This document shows, piece by piece, positions 1 to 8,693 of a stretch of DNA of 64,000 nt. A program made the translations under genes and the position numbers. This DNA comes from Hymenobacter aquaticus (GTDB lineage Bacteria > Bacteroidota > Bacteroidia > Cytophagales > Hymenobacteraceae): NCBI RefSeq assembly GCF_004765605.1, contig NZ_SRLC01000002.1, positions 1,612,001-1,676,000 on the forward strand. Reading direction: 5' to 3'. Each line of letters begins with the position of its first letter. Within the stretch, counting starts at the first letter, position 1. The notes under the pieces are model-generated. The model saw nothing but the letters and a program-made list of their open reading frames with translations, ran no database searches and was not told where the DNA came from.

Positions 1-1287
1 CAGAAAGCCCGCCCCGGCCACCACCACCTTGCTGCCGTAGGCCCCGTTGAGCGTGGTGGTGCAGCTCACGGCGTTGCCCTGGGCATCCACGATGCTGTAG
101 TGGGTGGTCTGGTCACTCTCGTACGCGGGCAGGCCCGGGCCCGCCGTGACGCTTTTGCTCGGCGTGGCGCGGTGGGGCTGGGTGGAAGCCATGCGCTGCT
201 GGTTGTAGTTGTGGTCGAGCAGCTGCGTCACGGGCACGCGGCCGAAGTCCGGGTCGCCGAGGTAGGTGGCGCGGTCGGCGTACACGCGCCGCTCGGCCTC
301 CGTTATCAGGTGGACGCCGGTGGGCGAGTGCCAGCCGGTTTTGCGCAGGTCGAAGGGCTCCAGCATTTGCAGCATCTGGAGCAGCGCCACGCCGCCCGAG
401 CTGGGCGGCGGAAACGTCAGCACGTCGTGGCCCCGATACTGGCCGTGGAGCGGAATACGCCACTTAGGCTGGTAGCTTTTCAGATCCTGCTGCGTAATCA
501 GGCCCCGGCCGCGCTGCATTTCGCTGGTGAGCAGCTCGGCGGTGCGGCCCTCGTAAAAGCCGGCCCGGCCCTGGTCCCGGATGCGGGCCAGCGTCTGGGC
601 CAGCTCGGGGTAGCGGATGGTGTCGCCGGCGTGCCAGGTGCCGTTGTCGGCGGCCAGGTAAGCCAGGGTTTTCCCGGGGTTATACTTCCGGAAAATGTCC
701 CGGTAGGAGTTCAGTCCGCTGGCTTCCTTGGCCGTGAGCGGCAGACCGTGGGCCGCCAAATCGACGGCGGGCTGCACCACTTCAACCCAGCTGAGCTGGC
801 CCAGCTTCTGGTGCAGGGCCACCATGCCGGCCACGGTGCCGGGCACGCCCACGGCCAGGTGGCCCGCCGTGCTCAAATCGTTTATCACGTTGCCCTGCTT
901 ATCCAGGTACATGTCGCGCGAGGCAGCCGCCGGGGCGGTTTCCCGGAAATCCAGGGCGCCTTCCTGCCCGTCATGGCCCCGGTAGAGCAGAAAACCCCCG
1001 CCCCCGATATTTCCCGCCACGGGCAACGCCACGGCCAGGGCAAACTGCACCGCCACGGCCGCGTCGTAGGCGTTGCCACCCTTTTGCAGAATCTCCAACC
1101 CGATGCGCGAAGCCGCCGGGTGGGCCGACACGACCATCGCCTTGGCCGCCGTAGCGCCCAGCGCCGGCGCAACGCTGGTAGCAGGGGCTGCGGCCGGCGC
1201 GGCCGGCGTAGAAGCGGTAGTGAGTGGGGTGGTGCGGGTGCAGGCCAGCAAGGCCGCCAGGGCCAGCAAGGAAAGGCGAGGGTTCAT
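1..1287 (-). CDS. ggt: Gamma-glutamyltransferase, 3' end cut by window edge
   Basis: The gene is open from ATG at 1287 through 429 codons to base 1, so the C-terminus lies outside the window. The product starts with a lipoprotein-like signal (hydrophobic run ending LLAC). It then shows Ntn-hydrolase GGT features: A-x-P-A-A-S-R-I-G near the N-terminus, GNIGGGGF, and the autoprocessing site ESDQTTHYS (bases 95-120), where the first Thr of TTHYS would become the N-terminal nucleophile of the small subunit. TTLNGAYGS follows, as in the family. The enzyme hydrolyses or transfers the gamma-glutamyl group of glutathione, probably in the periplasm or anchored to a membrane. It is divergent from glgB, with a shared 326-bp upstream region. 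The assignment is secure; the exact substrate is not shown. Confidence 0.93.
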   Translation of the reverse strand, partial: MNPRLSLLALAALLACTRTTPLTTASTPAAPAAAPATSVAPALGATAAKAMVVSAHPAASRIGLEILQKGGNAYDAAVAVQFALAVALPVAGNIGGGGFLLYRGHDGQEGALDFRETAPAAASRDMYLDKQGNVINDLSTAGHLAVGVPGTVAGMVALHQKLGQLSWVEVVQPAVDLAAHGLPLTAKEASGLNSYRDIFRKYNPGKTLAYLAADNGTWHAGDTIRYPELAQTLARIRDQGRAGFYEGRTAELLTSEMQRGRGLITQQDLKSYQPKWRIPLHGQYRGHDVLTFPPPSSGGVALLQMLQMLEPFDLRKTGWHSPTGVHLITEAERRVYADRATYLGDPDFGRVPVTQLLDHNYNQQRMASTQPHRATPSKSVTAGPGLPAYESDQTTHYSIVDAQGNAVSCTTTLNGAYGSKVVVAGAGFL

Positions 1288-1367
1288 GCGGTGAAGATAG
1301 GCGAAGTAGCCAGGGCCGCGCACCCGCGTAAGTAAAAACGCCTTCGGGCAGCCGGGGCAGCCGGCTG

Positions 1368-1458
1368 GGTAGTAAACAAATAAAAATAATTTCTTTTACT
1401 ACCAGAACAGTGGGTGTCGGGTGGTAGTAAAGAATTAAAAATATTTTTTTTTACTACC
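1368..1458. promoter_or_regulatory. Four alternating GGTAGTAAA sites (putative operator cluster)
   Basis: GGTAGTAAA occurs at 1368-1376 (+), its complement TTTACTACC at 1395-1403, again GGTAGTAAA at 1423-1431 and TTTACTACC at 1450-1458. The central pair extends to TTCTTTTACTACCA / TGGTAGTAAAGAA. The surrounding DNA is AT-rich in a GC-rich genome. It lies between divergent ggt (start 1287) and glgB (start 1614). This fits a multi-site operator, but no regulator is identified. Confidence 0.5.
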
Positions 1459-1546
1459 ACCCGGCAGTCCGCCCGCTGGGACAAAAAGCGTCAATCAGGG
1501 CGAAGTCTTGGCAAACCCAGGCGTTGAGGTCGGCCGCGCGGCGTGC

Positions 1547-1554
1547 TACCTTGC
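1547..1554 (+). promoter_or_regulatory. Possible -7 box of glgB promoter
   Basis: TACCTTGC is close to the Bacteroidota -7 consensus TAnnTTTG, with TTG 20 bp upstream (1524-1526) as a possible -33 element. It would leave a leader of about 55 nt before glgB. The identical octamer precedes the GH31 gene at 5871. Confidence 0.35.
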
Positions 1555-1613
1555 GCCGGTCCGGCCGCTGTGCGCCGGGAATCGTAGATTGAGCTTCAAC
1601 CTCTCCCGTTGCT

Positions 1614-3656
1614 ATGGAAACTTCTTCCCTGACTGCCGCCGCTGAGCCCTCGTTGCCCCTGGTGCAAAACGACCCCTGGCTGGCACCCTACGAACCCGTT
1701 CTGCAAGCCCGCCAGCAGCGCCTGGAGCAGCGTCTGGCCGAAATTGTGGCCCAATACGGCTCCCTGGCCAAATTTGCCACCGCCCACCAGCGCCTGGGCC
1801 TCACCTACGACGGGCGCCGCCGGGGCTACTGGTTCCGGGAGTGGGCCCCGGCCGCCACCTACCTGTCGCTCACCGGCGACTTCAACGGCTGGGACCGGGG
1901 CGCCACGCCCTTGCAAAAAGGCCCGGATGGCGTCTGGGAAGTGTTTCTGGCTGATAAAGACTACGCCGGCCGCCTTACCCACGGCAGCCGCTACAAGGTG
2001 CACGTGGGCGCGGCCAACGGCGGCAAGGACCGCCTGCCGGCCACTCTGCGCCGGGCCGTGCAGGACGAAGACACCAAGGACTTCGCCGCTCAGGTGTGGC
2101 GCCCGGAGGCCCCGTTTACCTGGACCGACCAGAAGTTCCGCATTCAGAACTACGTCCGGGAGCCGTTCATCTACGAGGCCCACGTGGGCATGGCCACCGA
2201 GGAATACCGCCTGGGTACCTACCGCGAGTTTGCCGAAAAAGTCCTGCCCCGAGTGCAGAGCCTGGGCTACAACTGCATTCAGCTGATGGCCGTGATGGAG
2301 CACCCGTACTACGGCTCGTTTGGCTACCACGTGGCCAATTTCTTTGCCGCCTCTTCCCGCTTCGGCACCCCTGAAGACCTCAAATTCCTGATTAATGAGG
2401 CCCACAGCCGCGGCATTGCGGTATTGCTCGATGTGGTGCACTCCCACGCCGTGAAAAACGAAGCCGAGGGCCTCAGCAACTTCGACGGCTCGGGCGGGCA
2501 GTATTTCCACGAGGGCGAGCGAGGCAACCACCCCGGCTGGGACTCCAAGCTCTTCAACTACGCCAAGCCCGAAGTGCAGCAGTTTTTGCTGAGCAATCTG
2601 CGCTACTGGCTCGAGGAGTTTCACTTCGACGGTTTCCGCTTCGACGGCGTGACCAGCATGCTTTACCATCACCACGGCGAGGGGGTGGCCTTCGGCAGCT
2701 ACGACCAGTACTTCGGCCCCGAGGTCGACGAGGACGCGGTGCTCTACCTGCAGCTGGCTACCACGCTGGTCCACGAGCTTAAGAAGGGCGCCCTGCTCAT
2801 TGCCGAAGACATGAGCGGCATGCCCGGCCTCTGCCGCCCGATTCAGGAAGGCGGCATCGGCTTCGACTACCGCCTGGGCATGGGTATTCCCGACTACTGG
2901 ATCAAGCTGCTCAAGCACAAGCGCGACGAAGACTGGAGCCTGGGCGAGCTGTGGTACACGCTCACCAACCGCCGCCTGGGCGAAAAAACCGTGGCCTACG
3001 CCGAAAGCCACGACCAGGCCCTGGTGGGCGACAAAACCCTGGCCCACTGGCTGATGGATGCGGCCGTGTACCACAACATGCACCGCGACGACCCCAGTGA
3101 CGTGGTGGCCCGGGGCCTGGCCCTGCACAAGATGATTCGGCTGCTGACTTTGGCCCTGGGTGGCGAAGCGTATCTGAACTTTATCGGCAACGAGTTCGGC
3201 CACCCCGAGTGGGTCGACTTCCCGCGCGAGGGCAACCACTGGAGCTACCAGCACGCCCGCCGCCAATGGTCCCTGGCCGACAACCCCGACCTGAAGTACC
3301 AGTTCTTCCAGGCCTTCGACCAGGCGATGGTGACGACGGCCCGGCAGCGCCGGCTCTTGTCGGCCCCGCCGGCCAAGGAGCTCAACCAGGACAATACCAA
3401 CCAGGTGCTCATTTTCGAGCGGGCCGGCCTGATCTTTATCTTCAACTTCCACGTCACGGCCAGCATTCCTGATTACCGCTTCTTCGTGCCCGAGCCCGGC
3501 CGCTACCGCATCATCCTGACTTCGGACGCGGCCGAGTTCGGTGGCTTCCAGCGCGTGGACGACTCCTTGATTTATGAGACCTTCGAGGAAGACGAGGTCA
3601 ACAAGCTGAGTTTGTACGTCACCAACCGCACGGCTTTGGTATTAGCCCGGGTGTAG
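1614..3656 (+). CDS. glgB: 1,4-alpha-glucan branching enzyme (GH13, eukaryotic-type)
   Basis: This 680-residue protein makes alpha-1,6 branch points in glycogen. It has an N-terminal CBM48-like region (WAPAATYLSLTGDFNGWD, about residues 75-100) followed by a GH13 barrel. Visible barrel motifs are DVVHSH, DGFRFDGVTS with nucleophile Asp344, AEDMSG with acid/base Glu398, and ESHDQ. Length and motif style (NFIGNEFGHPEW, ARRQWSLAD) match the eukaryote-like branching enzymes common in Bacteroidota rather than the shorter E. coli type. The ATG at 1614 begins the conserved reading frame. Across a strong terminator lies a cluster with a GT-B-like half protein and a GH31 alpha-glucosidase, suggesting glycogen or maltodextrin metabolism. 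Confidence 0.96.
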   Translation: METSSLTAAAEPSLPLVQNDPWLAPYEPVLQARQQRLEQRLAEIVAQYGSLAKFATAHQRLGLTYDGRRRGYWFREWAPAATYLSLTGDFNGWDRGATPLQKGPDGVWEVFLADKDYAGRLTHGSRYKVHVGAANGGKDRLPATLRRAVQDEDTKDFAAQVWRPEAPFTWTDQKFRIQNYVREPFIYEAHVGMATEEYRLGTYREFAEKVLPRVQSLGYNCIQLMAVMEHPYYGSFGYHVANFFAASSRFGTPEDLKFLINEAHSRGIAVLLDVVHSHAVKNEAEGLSNFDGSGGQYFHEGERGNHPGWDSKLFNYAKPEVQQFLLSNLRYWLEEFHFDGFRFDGVTSMLYHHHGEGVAFGSYDQYFGPEVDEDAVLYLQLATTLVHELKKGALLIAEDMSGMPGLCRPIQEGGIGFDYRLGMGIPDYWIKLLKHKRDEDWSLGELWYTLTNRRLGEKTVAYAESHDQALVGDKTLAHWLMDAAVYHNMHRDDPSDVVARGLALHKMIRLLTLALGGEAYLNFIGNEFGHPEWVDFPREGNHWSYQHARRQWSLADNPDLKYQFFQAFDQAMVTTARQRRLLSAPPAKELNQDNTNQVLIFERAGLIFIFNFHVTASIPDYRFFVPEPGRYRIILTSDAAEFGGFQRVDDSLIYETFEEDEVNKLSLYVTNRTALVLARV

Positions 3657-3673
3657 AATAAGGTGCGACAATA

Positions 3674-3733
3674 CCAACAAAGCCGCCCCGGCCGCAGCCC
3701 GCGTTAGGACTGTTGCCGGGGCGGCTTTGTTGG
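3674..3733. terminator. Bidirectional terminator after glgB
   Basis: A perfect 19-bp inverted repeat, CCAACAAAGCCGCCCCGGC at 3674-3692 and its complement at 3715-3733, sits between the convergent ends of glgB (+) and the 3740-4201 gene (-). The T-rich outer part of each arm allows termination both ways. Confidence 0.85.
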
Positions 3734-3739
3734 CAAGTA

Positions 3740-4201
3740 CTACTTCCGGGCACTGCTATTCTCAGAGGACTTGCTGGGTGCTATCATTGCCAACGGCAGG
3801 TAAAAGGTATTGCCGCGCAGGGTGTACGCCCGAGCCTGGTACTGCATCCCGTAATAGGTAAACAATGCGTCAGCCTCAGCGTACGGCTTAGGGCCTAGCT
3901 TCTTGTTCTTGTTCAACTTGCTGTAAAGGACGTGCTCGGTGTTGGTAGGTTCGAAGTAGTCGAGTAGTTTTCTGTACACCAAGAAATTGCGAATCGGCCA
4001 GATGATGAGGAAATACGCAATGCCGGGCATAACAATCAGATAGATAGGCAACCGCAGAATACCCCCGACCCCGTCCCGTAGCCGGAGCAGCTCATAGGCA
4101 GCTATAGCAGTGAAAACGATACTGCCCAGCAGTAGAATTTTTACGCCTTCCCAGTTTTGCTTGGTAAGCGCCGTGCGCAGCGCCTCGGGTATTTGGGGCA
4201 T
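3740..4201 (-). CDS. Small membrane protein of unknown function
   Basis: This 153-residue protein has two hydrophobic stretches likely to span the membrane (about residues 22-40, ILLLGSIVFTAIAAYELL, and 50-70, LPIYLIVMPGIAYFLIIWP). A polar C-terminal half is rich in Lys, Asn and Tyr. I recognise no family. It lies 6 bp downstream of the YdeI-like gene on the same strand and may be co-transcribed with it. The glgB terminator closes the unit. Confidence 0.7.
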   Translation of the reverse strand: MPQIPEALRTALTKQNWEGVKILLLGSIVFTAIAAYELLRLRDGVGGILRLPIYLIVMPGIAYFLIIWPIRNFLVYRKLLDYFEPTNTEHVLYSKLNKNKKLGPKPYAEADALFTYYGMQYQARAYTLRGNTFYLPLAMIAPSKSSENSSARK

Positions 4202-4207
4202 AGCTGA

Positions 4208-4681
4208 TTAGCTCAGCTTTTTGCCGGCGCTAATCAATTCCACCGACTCCTTGATGCGGCGCATGCGGGTTTCGGGCTTTTTGGCGCGCTCGATCCACTG
4301 CACGTACTCGCGGCGGTAGGGGTAGGGCAGCTGGTCGAACTTGGTGCGCCAGCCCGACTGCGCCAGGGCCCGCTCCAGGTCTTCGGGCAGCTCGAACGAG
4401 GCTTCCTCGGTGTCGAGCTGCAGCACCACGTCGACCGGCAGGCCCCAGGTTTTGTCGATGGCCCGGCGGATTTGCTTGCCCACGGGCAGCATGTACTCGC
4501 CGTCCTTGTTCTGCACCAGCGTCAGGCGAAACGGAAACCCGTCGATGGTGCCGCGCACGTGAAACGGGGGCTTTTGCTGGAATGCCTCGCCGGGGGCAAA
4601 CGGAATCAGAACCTGGACGCCGCCGTCGGTGTCATCCAGTTCCAGGGTGGCTGCAAAGCGTTGTTCGAAAGAATCGGACAT
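4208..4681 (-). CDS. DUF1905 / YdeI-OmpD-associated family protein
   Basis: 157 residues. The N-terminal half is a DUF1905-type small beta barrel (FAATLELDDTDGGVQVLIPF, then FHVRGTIDGFPFRLTLV and GEYMLPVGKQIRRA). The C-terminus carries the signature of the bacteriocin-protection YdeI/OmpD-associated family: FDQLPYPYRREYVQWIERAK followed by KPETRMRRI. Proteins of this type are small and cytosolic, and their molecular role is poorly defined. It is followed 6 bp later by a small membrane protein gene. The family call is firm; no function is inferred beyond it. Confidence 0.85.
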   Translation of the reverse strand: MSDSFEQRFAATLELDDTDGGVQVLIPFAPGEAFQQKPPFHVRGTIDGFPFRLTLVQNKDGEYMLPVGKQIRRAIDKTWGLPVDVVLQLDTEEASFELPEDLERALAQSGWRTKFDQLPYPYRREYVQWIERAKKPETRMRRIKESVELISAGKKLS

Positions 4682-4711
4682 GAAAAAGGGAATGCTGTGG
4701 GTCGCGCCGGC

Positions 4712-5755
4712 TCAGGCGCGGGGAGTCACATGGGTCAGTGCGTCGTTGATGGCCGCCGTGTCGTTGGCATCAATCACCCGAATCCGGGTTGCGGGAAGGT
4801 TGTAAAAGGACGTCAGGCGCTGGGCCAGCTCGTCGGTATTGGCCAGCACTAGGTCGGCCCGGCGCAAAGCTAAGCGTTCCAGCTCCAGAATCCAGCCCCG
4901 GTCGGCCGGCGAGTCCCGGTCGGCGGCCAGGGTCTGCACGTGCAGCACCAGGGGGCGGCCCGTGAGCTGCCGGATTTCCAGGGCCGCCAGCCAGGCGTGC
5001 CAGTCGGCGGCGTAGACCACCCCAAACGGCTGACTCACGGCCAGGGGCGTGGCAAACCGGGCGTACTGAATGACCCGGAAATTGAGGTCGGCGGCGTTGT
5101 CGGCGTTGTCCAGCGCCTTGAGGGCCTGCACGAACGAAGCCCGCGCGGCCGTCTGCTCGGCGGCGGGCGTGGCAGCCACCGGCTGACTGCTAGCCGCCGT
5201 TACGGGCGCCGCAGCCTCCTCCGGCGTCAGCGTCAGGTCGTCGGCGGCCTGGGTGAGGGCGGCGGCTTCTTCGGCCCCCAGCTCGTGGGTAGCCTCGGCA
5301 AAGATATCCTCGTTGAGCAGGTCCGGGCGGGAAGCCGGGGCCGCGCTGGCCGCCGGAGACGCGGGGCTCGGCAGCGCCGTACCCTGCACCACGGGCCGGG
5401 CGGCGGTGGTAGCCGTACCCTGTAGCGCGGCCACGGCGGCCGGAGTTTCCGGGGTCGGGGCCGAGGTGCTGGCGCCGGCGTAGGGGGCGGCCGGGGCCTG
5501 CCAGGAGCCGGGGGCAGCGGGGCGGCGGGCGGTGGCCTGGGCCGCCAGTTGGGCCGCACTCAGCAGGTTGAGCCGGATAACCTGGTCGGCTGAAGTTAGC
5601 GCCGCCGCCTCGGGCAGCTGGGGCACGATAACCGATACGGGGGCGTGCTCGGCCAGCTGGCGCGAGAGGCGCAGGGCCGCTACCGAAGCCGCGTCGGCCG
5701 CCGGGGCCGCTTCATCCCAGCCCAGCAATAACACGTTGAGAGGATGACTTTCCAT
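4712..5755 (-). CDS. GT-B glycosyltransferase N-terminal-half protein
   Basis: The ATG at 5755 (MESHPLNVLLLGWD) is preferred over an upstream extension from 5851 that lacks conserved character, giving 347 residues. Residues 5-75 resemble the start of a GT4/GT5 glycosyltransferase. Residues 76-205 are an Ala/Pro/Thr-rich low-complexity insert. Residues 245-335 return to the fold, with GVVYAADWHAWLAALE, TGRPLVLHVQTL and RADLVLANTDELAQRL. The protein then ends where the hinge to the C-terminal, nucleotide-sugar-binding domain would begin, so that half is absent. It is divergent from the GH31 gene and close to glgB. It could be an accessory or regulatory relative of glycogen synthase; catalysis alone seems unlikely. 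Confidence 0.65.
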   Translation of the reverse strand: MESHPLNVLLLGWDEAAPAADAASVAALRLSRQLAEHAPVSVIVPQLPEAAALTSADQVIRLNLLSAAQLAAQATARRPAAPGSWQAPAAPYAGASTSAPTPETPAAVAALQGTATTAARPVVQGTALPSPASPAASAAPASRPDLLNEDIFAEATHELGAEEAAALTQAADDLTLTPEEAAAPVTAASSQPVAATPAAEQTAARASFVQALKALDNADNAADLNFRVIQYARFATPLAVSQPFGVVYAADWHAWLAALEIRQLTGRPLVLHVQTLAADRDSPADRGWILELERLALRRADLVLANTDELAQRLTSFYNLPATRIRVIDANDTAAINDALTHVTPRA

Positions 5756-5870
5756 AAGAATCAGGCGGTAACGACGAAAGAGAAGCGAAAGAAAAAGGGC
5801 TTGGTAGCCCTGTAATACGGTTTCAGCGGTTGCGGCGCTAATGTTAGGCAAAATTCGCGGGAATCATTTT

Positions 5871-5878
5871 TACCTTGC
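5871..5878 (+). promoter_or_regulatory. Possible -7 box of the GH31 gene
   Basis: TACCTTGC is identical to the box before glgB and lies 67 bp before the chosen GH31 start. The preceding AT-rich stretch (AATCATTTT) lacks a clear -33 element. Confidence 0.35.
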
Positions 5879-5945
5879 AGGCTTAATTGTTGCGCTTCCG
5901 GCCGGGCCGGAGTTTTTTTGCCCACTTCTTCCAGACGACCCTTCG

Positions 5946-8396
5946 ATGGCCGATTCGATTCAGGAAAACAACTACATGGTCAATGACTTGGCCGCCAAAG
6001 GGAAGCAGGAGTTCTTCCCCGGTCAAGTCCTTTCCTGCACCCAGCAGGGCCCCGATTTCCTCTTCACCTGCGACAATGGCGTGCAACTTAGCGTGCAGGT
6101 CATTACCGACAAAATTTTACGCTTCCGCTACGCCACCGAAGCCGGCTTCGCCGCCGACTTCAGCTACGCCGTGCCCGCCGATCAGCCCCGGCAGGCCCTG
6201 GAGTTCCTGGAGTTTCGCGAGAAGCCCGACCACTACCGCATCACCACCGAGCGGCTGATCTGCACCATCAGCAAGCAGAACGCCGCCTCCCGGGTGCTCG
6301 ACCGCTCGGGCACGCTTTTGTCGGCCGACGAAAAGGGCTTCCACTGGGAGTACGACTACGAAACCGGCAACGACATCGTCAAGATGAGCAAGCAGGTGCA
6401 GAGCGGCGTGCACTACTACGGCCTGGGCGACAAGCCCGACAACATGAACCTGCGCGGCAAGCGCTTCACCAACTGGGGCACCGACACCTACGGCTACACC
6501 AAGGGCTCGGACCCGCTCTACAAGAACATTCCGTTCTATCTGGAGCTGCAGCAGAAAATTGCCCACGGTATTTTCTTCGACAACACCTTCAAGGCCTCGT
6601 TCGACTTCGCCGCCGAGCGGGCCGATGTGACCAGCTTCTGGGCCATGGGTGGCGAGATGAACTACTACTTCATCTACGGCCCCACGCTCACCGAAGTCAC
6701 CCAGGAATACACCCGCCTGACCTGCCCGCCCGAGCTGCCGCCCCTGTGGGCCCTGGGCTACCACCAGTGCAAGTGGAGCTACTTCCCCGAAAGCAACTTC
6801 CGCGGCATCGCCAAGGGCTTCCGCGACCGGAAAATTCCCTGCGACGCCCTGTACCTGGACATTGACTACATGGATGGCTACCGGTGCTTTACCTGGAGCC
6901 CGGCCCACTTCCCCGAGCCTAAGAAAATGGTGCGGGAGCTGGCCGAGGATGGCTTCAAAACCATCGTCATCATCGACCCCGGCATCAAGATTGACCCCAA
7001 CTACAGCGTCCATAAGGAAGGCCTCGAAAACGACTACTTCTGCCGCCGCGCCGACGGCCCGCTGATGAAGGGCTCGGTGTGGCCCGGCCTGTGCAATTTC
7101 CCCGACTACACCCGCCCCGACGTGCGCGAGTGGTGGGCCGGGCTGTTCAAGGGCCTGATTCAGGAAGACGGGGTGCGGGGCGTGTGGAACGACATGAACG
7201 AGCCGGCTGTGTTCGAAAAGGGCACCTTCCCCGACGACGTGCGCTTCAGCTACGACGGGCACTCGGCGTCCCACAAAAAGGCCCACAACATCTACGGCAT
7301 GCAGATGGCCCGGGCCACGGCCGCCGGCGTCAAGCAGTTCAGCTACCCCAACCGGCCCTTCACCATCACCCGCAGCACCTACGCCGGCGGGCAGCGCTAC
7401 TCCTCGGCCTGGACCGGCGACAACATCGCCAGCTGGGAGCATTTGTGGCTGGCCAACATCCAGTGCCAGCGCCTGAGCATCTCGGGTTTCAGCTTCGTGG
7501 GCTCCGACGTGGGCGGCTTTATCGACACGCCCGACGGGGAGCTGTACGTGCGCTGGGTGGCCCTGGCGGCCTTCCACCCGTTCTTCCGCACCCACAGCTC
7601 CGGCGACCACGGCGACCAGGAGCCCTGGAGCTTCGGCGAGCAGTACCTCGACCTGGCCCGCGGCTTTATTGAGCTGCGCTACCGCCTGCTGCCCTACATG
7701 TACACCACCTTCTGGCAGTACGTGCAGGAAGGCACGCCGGTGCTGCGCCCCCTCACCTTCCTCGACCAGAACGACACGGAAACCTACCTGCGCATGGCCG
7801 AGTTCAGCCTCGGCGACCACCTGCTGGTGTGCCCCATCACCCAGGCCGGGGCCGATGGCCGCTGGATGTATCTGCCCCGCGGCGACTGGTTCTACTATTG
7901 GACCGACGAAGCCAAGCAGGGCGGTGCCGAAGTGTGGGCCAGCGCCCCGCTCGACCGGATTCCGCTGTTCGTCAAGGCCGGCGCCGTTATTCCGATGTAC
8001 CCCTTGATGCAGTACGTGGGCGAGAAAACCGTGGACGAGCTGACTCTGCACGTGTACTTCAAGCAGGGCTCGGAAACCAGCGTCGTGTACGACGACGGGG
8101 GCGAGGGCTACGGCTACCAGCAGGGCCAGAGCACCACCCGCCGCTTCACCGTGACGGGCACTGCCACCGGCCTCACCCTGGCGCAAGCCATTGAGGGCGA
8201 CTACCAGCCTAGCTTCACGACCTACCGCATCCTGTTCCACGGCCTGGGCTTCCCGGCCGGCGCTGCCACCGTCGACCAGGCCGCCGCGGCTTTCACCGCC
8301 GGCGAGTCGGAGGCCGGGCTGGCTTTGCCGGAGCTGGTGGTAGCCAGCTCCTTTGCCACGATTACCCTCAGCGCGGCCCCGGATACGGCCGGGTAA
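5946..8396 (+). CDS. Glycoside hydrolase family 31 alpha-glucosidase
   Basis: The start at 5946 (MADSIQENNYMVN) is chosen because the upstream in-frame extension from 5841 crosses the promoter region and is not protein-like. 816 residues. The order is an N-terminal beta-sandwich (YYGLGDKPDNMNLRG), a catalytic barrel and a C-terminal beta domain. The nucleophile is Asp416 in VWNDMNEPAVF. The acid/base region is FSFVGSDVGGF, and LPPLWALGYHQCKWSY and HPFFRTHS are typical of GH31. No signal peptide is visible, so it is probably cytoplasmic and acts on maltodextrins or related alpha-glucosides. It fits with glgB in alpha-glucan turnover. Confidence 0.95.
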   Translation: MADSIQENNYMVNDLAAKGKQEFFPGQVLSCTQQGPDFLFTCDNGVQLSVQVITDKILRFRYATEAGFAADFSYAVPADQPRQALEFLEFREKPDHYRITTERLICTISKQNAASRVLDRSGTLLSADEKGFHWEYDYETGNDIVKMSKQVQSGVHYYGLGDKPDNMNLRGKRFTNWGTDTYGYTKGSDPLYKNIPFYLELQQKIAHGIFFDNTFKASFDFAAERADVTSFWAMGGEMNYYFIYGPTLTEVTQEYTRLTCPPELPPLWALGYHQCKWSYFPESNFRGIAKGFRDRKIPCDALYLDIDYMDGYRCFTWSPAHFPEPKKMVRELAEDGFKTIVIIDPGIKIDPNYSVHKEGLENDYFCRRADGPLMKGSVWPGLCNFPDYTRPDVREWWAGLFKGLIQEDGVRGVWNDMNEPAVFEKGTFPDDVRFSYDGHSASHKKAHNIYGMQMARATAAGVKQFSYPNRPFTITRSTYAGGQRYSSAWTGDNIASWEHLWLANIQCQRLSISGFSFVGSDVGGFIDTPDGELYVRWVALAAFHPFFRTHSSGDHGDQEPWSFGEQYLDLARGFIELRYRLLPYMYTTFWQYVQEGTPVLRPLTFLDQNDTETYLRMAEFSLGDHLLVCPITQAGADGRWMYLPRGDWFYYWTDEAKQGGAEVWASAPLDRIPLFVKAGAVIPMYPLMQYVGEKTVDELTLHVYFKQGSETSVVYDDGGEGYGYQQGQSTTRRFTVTGTATGLTLAQAIEGDYQPSFTTYRILFHGLGFPAGAATVDQAAAAFTAGESEAGLALPELVVASSFATITLSAAPDTAG

Positions 8397-8418
8397 GGTA
8401 TTTGTATATTTTAAGCAA

Positions 8419-8455
8419 AGCCCCGCTGCCTCAGTTCTGGCAGCGGGGCTTTTTT
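8419..8455 (+). terminator. Rho-independent terminator of the GH31 gene
   Basis: A 12-bp stem (AGCCCCGCTGCC at 8419-8430, complement at 8439-8450) with an 8-nt loop is followed by six T residues. Confidence 0.9.
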
Positions 8456-8494
8456 GCGCCCGTTGGGCCGCGGGTCTGCCCGGGGTTTCGGAGG

Positions 8495-8527
8495 CTGCTA
8501 AAAGGCCGTGTTGATCCTGCTAAAAGG
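8495..8527 (+). repeat. Direct repeat CTGCTAAAAGG, 22-bp period
   Basis: CTGCTAAAAGG occurs at 8495-8505 and 8517-8527, exactly two helical turns apart. It lies just upstream of the promoter elements of the following lipoprotein gene, so it may be a regulator-binding site. Confidence 0.45.
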
Positions 8528-8533
8528 GGGATT

Positions 8534-8576
8534 GGTGTAATAAATTATCGGCTGGCTGGGGCAACAGGTACGTTTG
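8534..8576 (+). promoter_or_regulatory. Promoter region of the beta-prism lipoprotein gene
   Basis: TACGTTTG at 8569-8576 matches the -7 consensus TAnnTTTG exactly. GGTGTAAT begins 33 bp before GGTACGTTTGTATCAT. The same two blocks with the same 33-bp offset recur at 10177-10219. The leader to the ATG at 8694 would be about 110 nt. Confidence 0.65.
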
Positions 8577-8693
8577 TATCATTCAACGGCCGCCAGACGA
8601 CAAGCTGTGGTATCAGCTTGACAAGTGCTGCCGCCGATAAGCACCACCATCTTTTTCTCTCTTTTTTAACACACCTTTTACTGTCAGGTATTT

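Noticed and set aside
1596..3452. Long minus-strand open frame (618 codons) opposite glgB
   Set aside because: It is antisense to a gene with intact GH13 motifs; the translation is Val/Gly/His/Gln-rich without any domain, a common artefact of GC-rich coding DNA.
6117..8240. Minus-strand open frame of 707 codons opposite the GH31 gene
   Set aside because: Same artefact: composition is unlike a protein, and the plus strand encodes a complete GH31 enzyme.
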